A DNA stretch of 64,000 bases from an uncultured Phocaeicola sp. (lineage in GTDB: Bacteria; Bacteroidota; Bacteroidia; Bacteroidales; Bacteroidaceae): contig CALUJF010000007.1 in assembly GCA_944320855.1 (NCBI GenBank), positions 1 through 64,000 of the forward strand, written 5' to 3'. Shown one piece after another: positions 35,412-44,461 of this stretch. Made by a program: the position numbers and the translations under genes. The notes under the pieces were generated by a model, which worked only from the letters and a program-made list of their open reading frames with translations, had not been told where the DNA came from and did not search any database. Each line of letters opens with the position of its first letter. The stretch's first letter is position 1.

Positions 35412-37826
35412 TTACCTCTGTAGAATCTCCGGTATGTCTTTTGCTATATCTATTATAGTATATGCATGGCGGCATGCCTCTTCGTGGTCTGTGGCTTTCC
35501 CTTTGTGATCGTCAAGCCACTGCAGGGCAGGGATGGCATCGCGTGCCTCTATCATGATGAATGTGGGCAGCATCTTGTGGGCTATGGCGCAGATGGCGTT
35601 TGTGTCGTGAGCGGCTATGGCATCTTCCATCTTCCTGATGTTTCTTTTAGTTTCTTCGGCAAAAGTGGATAGAATCTCTCTTGCAGCTTCTTCATCGTCC
35701 AAGGAGAACTCTGTGAGGTGGGAGAAATTGAAACGGGAAACATTCAGCGTCCGGCTCAGAATGTGCATGATATCCTTTCGACTGAAAGGCTTGCGCAGTA
35801 CGGCTGCAAAACCACGGCTGCGGAATCCTTCGTCGTCGGGTACGGCACGTGCTGTTATAGCTACCACCGGAATGGCAGCAGCTTGTTCCTCAGGCATATT
35901 GCGCAGTGTTTCTAACAGGCTGAACCCGTCCATGGCCGGCATCTGTATGTCTGTGAAGAGGATATCAAACTTCTCCTCTCTTATACGTTCGAATACTTCG
36001 TCAGGCTGCCGGCAGCATACTATGGTTTCTATTATCTCCTTGTCCGCTTTGTTCAGACTGAGGAGCATGTCGCGCGTCAGTTGCAGCTGGATGCGGTCGT
36101 CGTCGATAAGGAGAATACGCAGACCGGCGGCGGTGGGGTAGGGGAGTGGAGTGTGATGGGCAAATGACGGCAGCGGAATGACTACACTGAAGCGGCTGCC
36201 TTGTCCCGGAGTGCTGTCCACACTGATTTGTCCGTTCTGAAGCTCAACCAACTTGCGTGTGATAGACAGTCCGAGGCCGAATCCTTCCTGTCCCTGTGCT
36301 CCCGGAAGACGGGTGAACTCATTGAATATCTTTCCCTGCTCGGCTTCTGTCATGCCGCAGCCGGTATCTTCTACACTGAAAGAGAAACGTACGCCGGAGT
36401 AATCGGCTGTGAGTGTTATACTGCCTTCTGCTGTAAACTTAAGGGCGTTTGAAAGCAGATTCTCCACTATCTGCCGTATGCGGAACGGGTCGCCTTCGAG
36501 AGTCAGGTCGTGCTCCATGTCCGATGCATATCTCAGTGTGATACCTTTCTTCTCGGCAAGAGGGAGAAAGCTGTTGTATATCTCTTCAAGCAGACGGTAC
36601 GGGCGGAAAGCTACAGGATTAAGGTCCATTTTTCCTGCCTCTAAGCGGTGATAGTCAAGCAGCGAAGTGACAAGAGCCAACAGATGCTGTGCGGAACTCT
36701 TCATGTTTCCTAAATAGAACATCTGACGCTTGTCGGTGATAAGACGCTCTAAGAGGTCGGTATATCCTATGATGGAACCTGCCGGAGCCTTGATGTCGTG
36801 TGTGATGGTAAGCATCAGCTTCTCGCGTGCCCGGAGCAGGTCTTCGGCATAGTCGCGCGCCTTTTCCAACTCGCGGCGGTAGTGGTTGCTGCGTGTCAGG
36901 TCGCGCCAAATAATGGTGAAGAACACCAGTACGAGGATGATGGCCGCCACTGAGATACCGGCCATGGCGAGTGCGGCCTCGCGGCGTATCGACTGCTCGT
37001 GATACATTCGTGCGGCAAGTGCAGCCTGTTCGTCCTGCTCTATACTCTCAAGAAGCTGGTTTACGCGGCGGCTCAGGTGACTGCCGGCTATCTTCAGGCG
37101 GTTTATTCTGTAGCTCAGTGTGCGCAGTTCGTCCTGGCGCGTCTGAAACACCTTGTCCTGTATCCCTGACAGCATCGAAGCTATCGTGTCTACCGGACTG
37201 AACACCTGGTCTATCGTGTCGGTGAATACCTCTTCCACCACGTTGCTCACCTCAGTGGAGTCCGCCTTTCCGGGTGCAAACACATCTGCCAGGCGACGGA
37301 AGAACCCTTTCGGCTCGTGGTGTATGGTGTATGTGTTATGGTGGGTAACTACACGGCGGCGCACGTGACTCTGAGTGATGAGAGAGTCATGTTCGTGAAG
37401 CAGACTGTCCAGTTGCTTTCGGTATATGATGTCGGTAGGCGTGGTGCGCATCGCTTCCAGCACTGCCAGCATGTTACGTTCCTTGTCGCGCAGAAGTATC
37501 TTGACCGTGTCTATACGTGCCTGCTGCACAGAGTCAGTCAGCAGAGTGCGGAGAGTGTCGATGGACAGATACACGTTTTTCATCGCCTTGGTGTACAGCC
37601 ACAGCTCGTTCGAGTCGCCTGTGCGCAGTGCCTGACCTATCACCTCTGTTTCATACAGCCGGCTGATAATATTGTGGGTAGTGCGTCGGCGGTTGTAGAT
37701 GCTTTCCTCCAGACCCGTAGGCTGTGTGAGGAGATTCATCTGTTTGTAAACGTAACCTATGGCTCCCAAAAGGAGAATGATAAGTACTATATATCCGAAA
37801 GCTAATTTAGACTTGGTGGAGAACAT
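35412..37826 (-). CDS. Hybrid sensor histidine kinase with receiver and Hpt domains
   Basis: The 804-residue protein has transmembrane helices at about residues 7-27 and 285-312, which enclose a mostly helical extracytoplasmic sensor. The HisKA box is LTITHDIKAPAGSIIGYTD (about 345-362) and the HATPase has NLLSNALKFTAEG and EGFGLGLSITRKL. A receiver domain follows (LLIDDDRIQLQLTRD with DILFTDIQMPAMDGFSL as phosphoacceptor block), then a C-terminal Hpt-like domain with CAIAHKMLPTF, His being the likely phosphotransfer residue. No separate response regulator is next to it, so the output partner lies elsewhere. Its stop is 8 bp from the EnvC-like stop. The N-terminal region is compatible with an envelope sensor. 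Confidence 0.92.
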   Translation of the reverse strand: MFSTKSKLAFGYIVLIILLLGAIGYVYKQMNLLTQPTGLEESIYNRRRTTHNIISRLYETEVIGQALRTGDSNELWLYTKAMKNVYLSIDTLRTLLTDSVQQARIDTVKILLRDKERNMLAVLEAMRTTPTDIIYRKQLDSLLHEHDSLITQSHVRRRVVTHHNTYTIHHEPKGFFRRLADVFAPGKADSTEVSNVVEEVFTDTIDQVFSPVDTIASMLSGIQDKVFQTRQDELRTLSYRINRLKIAGSHLSRRVNQLLESIEQDEQAALAARMYHEQSIRREAALAMAGISVAAIILVLVFFTIIWRDLTRSNHYRRELEKARDYAEDLLRAREKLMLTITHDIKAPAGSIIGYTDLLERLITDKRQMFYLGNMKSSAQHLLALVTSLLDYHRLEAGKMDLNPVAFRPYRLLEEIYNSFLPLAEKKGITLRYASDMEHDLTLEGDPFRIRQIVENLLSNALKFTAEGSITLTADYSGVRFSFSVEDTGCGMTEAEQGKIFNEFTRLPGAQGQEGFGLGLSITRKLVELQNGQISVDSTPGQGSRFSVVIPLPSFAHHTPLPYPTAAGLRILLIDDDRIQLQLTRDMLLSLNKADKEIIETIVCCRQPDEVFERIREEKFDILFTDIQMPAMDGFSLLETLRNMPEEQAAAIPVVAITARAVPDDEGFRSRGFAAVLRKPFSRKDIMHILSRTLNVSRFNFSHLTEFSLDDEEAAREILSTFAEETKRNIRKMEDAIAAHDTNAICAIAHKMLPTFIMIEARDAIPALQWLDDHKGKATDHEEACRHAYTIIDIAKDIPEILQR

Positions 37827-37846
37827 GGAAGGAGTTAATAATTAAA

Positions 37847-37916
37847 AATTAATAATTAAGAACCGAAGGTCAGCGAAGCTAATTAATAATTAAGAACCAA
37901 CGGTCAGCGAAGCTAA
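37847..37916. repeat. Two tandem copies of a 34-bp repeat
   Basis: The unit AATTAATAATTAAGAACCGA plus AGGTCAGCGAAGCT occurs at 37847-37880 and, with two substitutions, at 37881-37914. It lies just upstream of the histidine kinase gene. The AT-rich half is also similar to sequence at 29985-30014. Confidence 0.75.
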
Positions 37917-37964
37917 ACTTGCGAACTGAAAAATTTACAGCGAAAAATCTCTTGCTAAAGAAAT

Positions 37965-38036
37965 GAAAGTTTTCTTTGTAGAAAAAAAAGTTTTTCTTGT
38001 AAAAAAAATATTTTTCTTTGTAGAAAAGTTTTTTCT
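37965..38036. repeat. Imperfect A/T-rich tandem repeat between the kinase and the MATE gene
   Basis: Three imperfect copies of about 21 bp share TTTTTCTTTGTAGAAAA. The stretch lies in the 282-bp gap between the kinase start and the MATE gene stop. Apart from this and the 34-bp repeat, the gap shows no gene. Parts of it can fold, with TTTTCT/AGAAAA pairs, so it may contribute to termination of the MATE transcript. Confidence 0.5.
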
Positions 38037-38108
38037 TACTGATGAATATCTACTTCTACTATTATCAGATTCTTATTCAATTCTGCTACAATCTTTTCTT
38101 CTTTGGCT

Positions 38109-39431
38109 TTAGTTTCTTATAGACGTTTTCTTCCTGAACCTCAGCCAGTACATCACACCGGCGCTGGTCAGTCCGAAAGGAAATGCCATCCATACTCCCG
38201 TCAGTCCGCCGTCAAGAACAAATCCGAAGATATATCCTGCCGGAAGGGAAATCACGAAATAGGCTATGAAGGCATACAGAAGCATCGGTTTCACGTCGGA
38301 TATACCGCGCAGAGAGTTGGCAAAGTTTATCTGCAGTGCGTCGCCGAACTGATATAGCAGGAACGGATATATCACGCTTGCCACCATGCGGCTCACCTCC
38401 TCGCTGTCAGTAAACCATCCTCCGATATGGTTTCTGAGGAGGAAGATAGGAATGCCTGTCATCAGGAGCATCACGAGGATGATATGGAACCCATAGTTGG
38501 CAGTGCGGCGTACGTTCTCCATATCGCCCTGGCCGTGGAAATTGCTTATCCTGACAGATACAGCCGCTCCCATGCCGTAGTACATCATGAAGCATACCTG
38601 CGACACCGCCATCATAATCTGATACGAAGCCAGCTCCATGCTTCCCAACCATCCTATCATGATGGCACTGAGGCTGAACGATGCTGTTTCCATACCCATC
38701 TGTCCGGCTATAGGCCAGCCGAGCCTGTTCAGATGACGGAACTCTTCCCTGTTCACCCTGCCTTTGTGGAATCCGGCTTTGTATTCCGCATAGCGGTCAG
38801 TCATGAAGAAGAGGACCAGAAAGGCCACCACCATCAGTATTCTTGAGATAAGGGTAGAGATACCGGCTCCGCAGAGTCCCAATTCTGGGAATCCCATCTT
38901 GCCGTATATCAGTACATAATTACCTATTATATTAAGGATATTTCCGCCCAGCAGAATCCACATAGGCACCTTCGTGTCCGTTATTCCGTCGGCAAACTGC
39001 TTGAACCCGTTGAACCACAGCACGAACGGGATAGATGCCAACAGAATGAGGAAATACGGCCGGATGTACGGGATAAGCTCTTCAGGCTGCCCCATGTGTG
39101 GAATGGCTGCATATACTCCCCCCATCACTGCACATACCAGTACGGCGAGCAGAGTGTTTGCCGCAAGACTGTTCTTCAGAGCGCGTCCCACGTCGGTGCG
39201 CATTCCGCGTCCGAACAGACTTCCCACCACGGGAGTCAGCCCGTAGGAGAAACCTGTGCTGAAGATTATCGCAAGGTTAAACATATTGTTCACAAAACTT
39301 GCGGCAGCAAGCTCCGTCGTGCTGTGATGCCCTATCATCAGCGTATCGGCAAATCCCAATACTATTACTCCTATCTGTCCTATCACTATCGGAATACCTA
39401 ATGTCAGGAGTGTGCGGTAGTGCTGTTTCAT
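38109..39431 (-). CDS. MATE family efflux transporter
   Basis: The 440-residue protein has twelve predicted transmembrane helices and the two-fold MATE pattern, with conserved pieces such as GFADTLMIGHHSTTELAAAS in the first helix pair and GWPIAGQMGMETASFSLSA at the start of the second half. Such pumps export cationic drugs or metabolites with a sodium or proton gradient; the substrate here is not shown. It overlaps the M16 peptidase gene by 4 bp (ATGA), so the two are translationally coupled. Confidence 0.93.
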   Translation of the reverse strand: MKQHYRTLLTLGIPIVIGQIGVIVLGFADTLMIGHHSTTELAAASFVNNMFNLAIIFSTGFSYGLTPVVGSLFGRGMRTDVGRALKNSLAANTLLAVLVCAVMGGVYAAIPHMGQPEELIPYIRPYFLILLASIPFVLWFNGFKQFADGITDTKVPMWILLGGNILNIIGNYVLIYGKMGFPELGLCGAGISTLISRILMVVAFLVLFFMTDRYAEYKAGFHKGRVNREEFRHLNRLGWPIAGQMGMETASFSLSAIMIGWLGSMELASYQIMMAVSQVCFMMYYGMGAAVSVRISNFHGQGDMENVRRTANYGFHIILVMLLMTGIPIFLLRNHIGGWFTDSEEVSRMVASVIYPFLLYQFGDALQINFANSLRGISDVKPMLLYAFIAYFVISLPAGYIFGFVLDGGLTGVWMAFPFGLTSAGVMYWLRFRKKTSIRN

Positions 39432-40663
39432 TTCCTCTTATAATATAATGTGTTGCAATTCGTGCGTACGAAACATTCCTTTGCCGTGGCTGCTATCTCC
39501 TCTGCTGTTACGGAGCGATATCTGTCCACTTCGCTGTTGATATCCTCGGCCTTGCCTATCAGTTCGAAGAAAGCCATGTTTGTGGCCACGCTCAGGTAGT
39601 TGATATTGCTGAATATCTGTTCGCTTTCGTATCTGTTTTTCACTTTTTCCAGTTCTCTCGGGTCGATTGGCTCATGCTTCAGTTTCTCCAGCTCCTCCCA
39701 TACCGCCTGTTCCGCTTCCTCGAGGCTGACACCATCGCACGGCTTTCCGGTGATATGAAACAGTCCGTTGTCGATGCTTCCGGAGATATACGCATCCACC
39801 GACGAGAAGATTTTCTTTCCGATGACCAGCCTCTGTATGAGTCGTGACGAACGCCCGTTGCACAGTATGTCGGACATGATATCGAACGTGTGATACCTCC
39901 TGTCGCGTCTGTTGCACATATGGAATGCCATATAGAGCGTGTCCACAGGCACATTCCTTTCCACGGTGAGTCGTCTTTCCTCCGTCTGCGGTTCCTCCTT
40001 CGGCAGGTTTCTCTCCCTGATGTCCCTTCTTGGGATATCTCCGAACCATTTCTCCGCCAGTCGCACGGTTTCCCCGAACGTGATATTTCCGCTCACGCTC
40101 AGTATGGCATTGTTCGGCGCATAGAATCTGTAGAAGAAATCCTTCACATCGTCCATCGTCGCATTAGTGATATGACTGATTTCCTTTCCTATGGTAGGCC
40201 AGCGGTAAGGGTGCGTCTTGTATGCCATATCCCTTATGATATGCGACACATCGCCATACGGCTGATTCAGGTTTCTCTGTTTGAATTCCTCTGTCACGAC
40301 ATGCTTCTGCACCTCAAGACTCTTCTCGTTGAAGTCGAGCGAGAGCATTCTGTCGCTTTCCAGCCAGAACCCCGTTTCAGCATTTCCGCACGGCAGAGTG
40401 ATATAGTAGTTTGTAATGTCGTTGTTGGTCCACGCATTGTTCTCGCCCCCTGCGTTCTGCACAGGAGTGTCATAGTCCGGGATATTCACCGAGCCTCCGA
40501 ACATCAGATGCTCGAACAGGTGTGCGAAGCCCGTATGTTCAGGATGCTCGTCCCTTGCTCCCACATTGTAGAGAATGTTGAGGGCAACCATCTGTGTAGA
40601 GTTATCCTCGCTGTGTACAATGCGGAGGCCGTTGTCGAGGGTATGTCTGTTGATTGTAATCAT
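39428..40663 (-). CDS. M16 family zinc peptidase (insulinase-like)
   Basis: The 411-residue protein has the inverted zinc motif HLFEH (residues 48-52, in GFAHLFEHLMFGG) with Glu51 as catalytic base and a third ligand at Glu125 or Glu126 (VVTEEFKQR). A second domain without the motif fills the C-terminal half. It is the shorter processing-peptidase type. No signal peptide is visible, so it may be cytoplasmic. Its ATG is preserved directly after a repeat element, unlike the genes with repeat-encoded leaders. It overlaps the MATE gene. Confidence 0.92.
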   Translation of the reverse strand: MITINRHTLDNGLRIVHSEDNSTQMVALNILYNVGARDEHPEHTGFAHLFEHLMFGGSVNIPDYDTPVQNAGGENNAWTNNDITNYYITLPCGNAETGFWLESDRMLSLDFNEKSLEVQKHVVTEEFKQRNLNQPYGDVSHIIRDMAYKTHPYRWPTIGKEISHITNATMDDVKDFFYRFYAPNNAILSVSGNITFGETVRLAEKWFGDIPRRDIRERNLPKEEPQTEERRLTVERNVPVDTLYMAFHMCNRRDRRYHTFDIMSDILCNGRSSRLIQRLVIGKKIFSSVDAYISGSIDNGLFHITGKPCDGVSLEEAEQAVWEELEKLKHEPIDPRELEKVKNRYESEQIFSNINYLSVATNMAFFELIGKAEDINSEVDRYRSVTAEEIAATAKECFVRTNCNTLYYKRK

Positions 40664-40807
40664 TTTCTTTAGTTACGAGTTGACGAGTTGACAAGTTGAC
40701 GAGGTTTTCTTTAGTTGACAAGCTGACGAGGTAACAGTCCGGATGGAGAACCTTGTCAACTTGTAACTGAAGCCTTGTAACTGAAAAGAAGCCTTGTCAA
40801 CTAACTT
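40664..40807 (-). repeat. Octamer repeat element upstream of the M16 peptidase gene
   Basis: On the minus strand the parts are in the usual order: CAAGGCTTCTTTTCAGTTAC, then CAAGTTGACAAGGTTCTCC with CATCCGGAC, then octamers TCGTCAAC/TTGTCAAC ending CGTAACTAAAGAAAATG. Here the element ends just before the gene's own ATG and acts only as a 5' untranslated region. It spans the entire gap between the cyclophilin gene and the M16 gene. Confidence 0.8.
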
Positions 40808-41839
40808 TTATTTATTCATCACCTCCGCCTTCAGAATCCTGATATCCGTTTTCGGGCGGTCTGCGCGGTTTGTTCCCACCTGTTCAATCTTTTCCACTAC
40901 GTCCATACCGTCGATTACTTCGCCGAACACGGTGTATGCTCCGTCAAGATGAGGTGCGCCGCCTATTGTGGTATAAGCCTGTTTCTGTTCCTTGGTATAT
41001 TTCAGTGCAGGTTCTTTTTCCACTATGCTGCGTGCCTGCGATTCCAGTGAGTCCTGCAGTTCCAGCAAGCCTTCAGTGTCGCCGGCCTTGCGCATCTTGT
41101 AGATTTCCTTCATATGCTTGCGTGCCAGATTGTTGAACACCTCTTTTAGGCGAGCCTCGTTCATGTGGTTCTCCATGTTAATCATCTGCGCCTCGCTGAA
41201 CTTTCTTCCTGTCACGATATAGAACTGACATCCTGACGATTCCCTTTCCGGGTTCACCTCGTCGCCCTGGCGTGCAGCGGCAAGAGCACCTTTCTTGTGG
41301 AAAAAGTTCTTGTTGAACTCTGCCGGGATAGTGTAGCCCACGTCACCGCTTCCCAGCACCGTAGTGTCGGTAGCTGTCTTGCTCAGCGGGTCGCCGGCCT
41401 GAATCATAAAGTTCTTTATCACGCGGTGGAACAGAGTGCTGTCGTACGCTCCTTCCTTGACTAATTTGATAAAGTTATCCCTGTGTTTAGGAGTTTCGTC
41501 ATAGAGTTTCACTGTGATGTCGCCCATTGTGGTTTTTAGGCGGACTAATGTTTCTTTTACATTTTCCATATTGATTTTCTTTTCTGATTTACTGTTTCCT
41601 GTGCATGCCGTCATTATGATGGCGATAAATATGAATATGAGTTTTTTAGTTGACAAGTTGACGAGTTGACAAGTTGACAAGGTTGCCTTGCGGATGATGT
41701 CTTTAGTTGACAAGTTGACGAGTTGACAAGTTGACAAGGTTGCCTTGCGGATGATGTCTTTAGTTGACAAGTTGACGAGTTGACAAGTTGACAAGGTTGC
41801 CTTGCGGATGATATTTAGAATATGAGTTTGTAGGTTCAT
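40808..41839 (-). CDS. Cyclophilin-type peptidyl-prolyl isomerase lipoprotein with three 19-residue leader repeats
   Basis: The 343-residue protein has leader MNLQTHILNIIRKAT followed by three copies of a 19-residue repeat ending in CQLVNLSTK. The lipoprotein core KKLIFIFIAIIMTAC follows with Cys79 as lipidation site. The cyclophilin domain begins LVRLKTTMGDITVKLYDETP and contains FHRVIKNFMIQAGDP and the later GGAPHLDGAYTVFGEVIDGM. An insertion of about 70 helical residues interrupts the domain. It should catalyse proline isomerisation during folding in the periplasm. At the junction the repeat ends ACT-AAA-AAA-CTC where a normal signal peptide would start ATG-AAA-AAA-CTC, so the element seems to have displaced the start codon. 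A TTG two codons upstream of the ACT-AAA junction could be an alternative start. Confidence 0.88.
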   Translation of the reverse strand: MNLQTHILNIIRKATLSTCQLVNLSTKDIIRKATLSTCQLVNLSTKDIIRKATLSTCQLVNLSTKKLIFIFIAIIMTACTGNSKSEKKINMENVKETLVRLKTTMGDITVKLYDETPKHRDNFIKLVKEGAYDSTLFHRVIKNFMIQAGDPLSKTATDTTVLGSGDVGYTIPAEFNKNFFHKKGALAAARQGDEVNPERESSGCQFYIVTGRKFSEAQMINMENHMNEARLKEVFNNLARKHMKEIYKMRKAGDTEGLLELQDSLESQARSIVEKEPALKYTKEQKQAYTTIGGAPHLDGAYTVFGEVIDGMDVVEKIEQVGTNRADRPKTDIRILKAEVMNK

Positions 41840-42004
41840 TTGTAAGTCTATTTTTAGTTGTTAGTTTTTTATAGTTGACGGGTCTTTTTAGTTACGAGTT
41901 GACGAGTTGACAAGGTAACGAGGCCCGTCCGGATGGAGAGCCTTGTCAACTTGTAACTGAAGCCTTGTAACTGAAAAGAAGCCTTGAACTGAAAAGAAGC
42001 CTTA
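41643..42004 (-). repeat. Octamer element with three 57-bp composite units, cyclophilin gene
   Basis: The composite unit recurs at 41647, 41704 and 41761, an exact 57-bp period, each containing four 8-bp units (GTTGACAA or GTTGACGA on the plus strand) and GGTTGCCTTGCGGATGATG. Because 57 is a multiple of three, each unit adds 19 residues to the cyclophilin leader without changing frame. The untranslated half (41840-42004) has the usual GCCCGTCCGGATGGAGAGCC palindrome remnant near 41922-41941 and GAAGCCTTGTAACTGAAAAG pieces. Confidence 0.85.
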
Positions 42005-44461
42005 TCAGAACGGATATCCGATAGCAAAATGCAGCCCCATTCCGTCCTTGAACCGTGGAATATTGTAATACCCTCTCTTTCCTGTGTCGTATGGCACATG
42101 CAGGGCGATACCCAAGTCAAGTCTGAGGACGAGAAAATTTAGGTCATATCTTATTCCGGCTCCCGTTCCCAGGGCTATGCTGTCGAAGAAGCGGTTGAAG
42201 GTGAATTCAGCTCCGGGGCGTGCCGGGTCCTCTCTGAGGAGCCATACATTGCCCGCATCCAGAAAGACAGCACCGTTCAGACTTCCGCCTGCAAAGTTAG
42301 ATAATAATCTGAAACGATACTCCATATTCGCTTCAAGTTTTATGTCACCCGTCTGGTCTACATACGAGTACGTGTTGTTCTCCGCCGGCCTGTATCGTCC
42401 CGGTCCGATGGAGCGGATGGTGAAGGCGCGGATACTGTTTGCCCCTCCCACATAGAACTGCTCCGTGTACGGTGCAATAGTCTTGTTACCGTACGACCAT
42501 ATTATGCCGCCCATCGCCCTGAAAGCTAACTGATGAGTGTCGTTGAACCATAAGGTATTTCTCACCTCCGATGAATACTTCAGGAACTGTGCGAACGGCG
42601 TTCCCAACAGCTTCTTGTCCTTCTCCGTGAACTTCTGTCCGAAGGCGGCATATATCAGCGAAGTGACATTACCCGCACTCGTCAGCGAGTTTTCCCACCA
42701 CGTGCGGTTCCTGCGCTTGCGGAACGAATTGTCGAACGTCACCGTGTACGACTGCGACGGTATGAACTGGTCGCTCAGACTGTAGAACAGCATAGGGTTC
42801 TGGGCCGCTATCCGGTTGAACTCATCCGTACTGTTCTGCAGCGTGTTGAACGCTAAGTTCAGCGGAGTCACCGAGTGCTTCATGCTCCTTTTCGGCTGGA
42901 AACTGTACGACACCGTTCCTCCGAACGACAGCATCTTGAAGTACCGCGCGCGGTTTATCTGCTCGGCATATACCTTGAAGTCTGTGTTCGACGGAAAGCG
43001 GAACGGGTCTACCCTGTTTTTTATCCACGGAAGTATAAGTCGCGGAAACTCCAATGACAATGCCGCTCCCAGTTCGTACGAGTTCATCACCGAGCTTCGC
43101 CCGTCCACCGTCGAGCTTGTCTGCCATTCATACGAGCCTTTTAATTCAAGATTCAGCGAAGCCCCCATTCGCATAAAGTTCTTCCTCGACAGATTGAATT
43201 TCGCTCCCGGCCCCGTCTGTTTCGTATCCTTCGTCGTGAGGTTGAACTCCAGCTCGCTGTCATACGGCAGGTCGAACATCGAGTTCACCTTGATGTCGAG
43301 AGTGTCCGATTCCCCGCGCGGAACGTACTGGAACTCATTGAACTTGAACACCCCGAGCCTTGCCAGTGCCTCCTGCGTGTAGTTCTGCCTTGTGAGCGAA
43401 TACTTCTCGCCGCTTCTGTAGATAAATCTTTTCCTCAGCACCCCGTATCTTAGTTCCGGCTTCTCCCCGAAGTAATGCACCGTAAAGTCCCTGGCGCAGA
43501 TAGAGTCGTCCGGCTGCTCCCCGTTGTAGCCTATCAGCCTGACCTCCGTCGTCCCAATCACGTACTGCTTTTTCGCCTCCTTCGGGATATTCGCGGCCGG
43601 CACAATCTTCAGGTTCACGTACCCCTGCCGCATCAGCGTGTCGGCAAGGAAAGAGATATACTCCCCACGGAAGAAATAATACCCGTTGTCCTTGAAGAGG
43701 TTCACGAGCCTTTCGCGCTCGCTGTTCAGGAGCGTCACGTCGAAATTCTGGTTGCTTCTCACGAGCCTCTCGTCGAAATGCTTTCTGATAATCCTGTCCG
43801 CACGTTCCGGAAAGCCCTCATACGTCACCGTATCTATAAGGTACGGCCGTCCCATGCTAATCTCATAGCTCAGCTTCACGGCCCTCGGATTCTTGGTGCT
43901 GTCCACGCTGTACGTCACGTTTCCGTCGAAATACCCGTAGTCCTTCAGCAGGTTCGATGCAATCTTCGTGCGTGTTTCCGGATTGACGGACGACACCGTT
44001 ACGGGCGTGGCAGCCAGCTTGCGGAAAATCCATCTCCCAAGTCCTTTCTCGTATTTCTGGAAATTGTTGTAAACCCACAGTCCGAAAGGGATGGGAATAC
44101 GATGTTTGGCGCTGCCGAAGAAAGAGTTGTTCGGAGCCACACTGACGGCTGCGGACACTTCTTCGATGGTCTTCCGGCCGTGTTCGGAGATATCCTTGCC
44201 GTTTATGCTGATATCGTTGATACCGGTATAAAGTGTTTCGCCTTCAGGCAGGTTCTTCGTGGTGGAACAGGCTGAAAGGAAGATTATAGTTGACAAGTTG
44301 ACAAGTTGACAAGTTGACAAGGTTGCCTTGCGGATGATGTCTTTAGTTGACAAGTTGACAAGTTGACAAGTTGACAAGGTTGCCTTGCGGATGATGTCTT
44401 TAGGGGACAAGGTTGCCTTGCGGATGATGTTTAGGATATGGGTTTTTAGGTTCATTAGCAT
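42005..44461 (-). CDS. tamL: TamL: lipidated TamA/BamA-family outer membrane protein with repeat-encoded leader
   Basis: The 818-residue protein has the leader MLMNLKTHILNIIRKAT and two complete composite repeats, then a short core IIFLSAC giving lipidation at Cys65. POTRA-like domains occupy the next 300 or so residues (SYEISMGRPYLIDTVTYEGF). The C-terminal half is a 16-strand Omp85 barrel, with FYVGGANSIRAFTIRSIGPG and a final strand ending GLHFAIGYPF. A lipid anchor on a TamA-like barrel is the hallmark of Bacteroidota TamL. The partner TamB is encoded directly upstream, as in other members of the phylum, and the two should form an envelope-spanning assembly or lipid transport system. Confidence 0.9.
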   Translation of the reverse strand: MLMNLKTHILNIIRKATLSPKDIIRKATLSTCQLVNLSTKDIIRKATLSTCQLVNLSTIIFLSACSTTKNLPEGETLYTGINDISINGKDISEHGRKTIEEVSAAVSVAPNNSFFGSAKHRIPIPFGLWVYNNFQKYEKGLGRWIFRKLAATPVTVSSVNPETRTKIASNLLKDYGYFDGNVTYSVDSTKNPRAVKLSYEISMGRPYLIDTVTYEGFPERADRIIRKHFDERLVRSNQNFDVTLLNSERERLVNLFKDNGYYFFRGEYISFLADTLMRQGYVNLKIVPAANIPKEAKKQYVIGTTEVRLIGYNGEQPDDSICARDFTVHYFGEKPELRYGVLRKRFIYRSGEKYSLTRQNYTQEALARLGVFKFNEFQYVPRGESDTLDIKVNSMFDLPYDSELEFNLTTKDTKQTGPGAKFNLSRKNFMRMGASLNLELKGSYEWQTSSTVDGRSSVMNSYELGAALSLEFPRLILPWIKNRVDPFRFPSNTDFKVYAEQINRARYFKMLSFGGTVSYSFQPKRSMKHSVTPLNLAFNTLQNSTDEFNRIAAQNPMLFYSLSDQFIPSQSYTVTFDNSFRKRRNRTWWENSLTSAGNVTSLIYAAFGQKFTEKDKKLLGTPFAQFLKYSSEVRNTLWFNDTHQLAFRAMGGIIWSYGNKTIAPYTEQFYVGGANSIRAFTIRSIGPGRYRPAENNTYSYVDQTGDIKLEANMEYRFRLLSNFAGGSLNGAVFLDAGNVWLLREDPARPGAEFTFNRFFDSIALGTGAGIRYDLNFLVLRLDLGIALHVPYDTGKRGYYNIPRFKDGMGLHFAIGYPF

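Noticed and set aside
35412..37826. The hybrid kinase as the regulator of the EnvC-like or lipoprotein genes
   Set aside because: It lacks a DNA-binding domain and is convergent with those genes; position alone does not support control of them.
42822..43382. Overlapping frames on both strands within tamL
   Set aside because: They are shadows of the barrel-coding region, with no start context or conserved motif.
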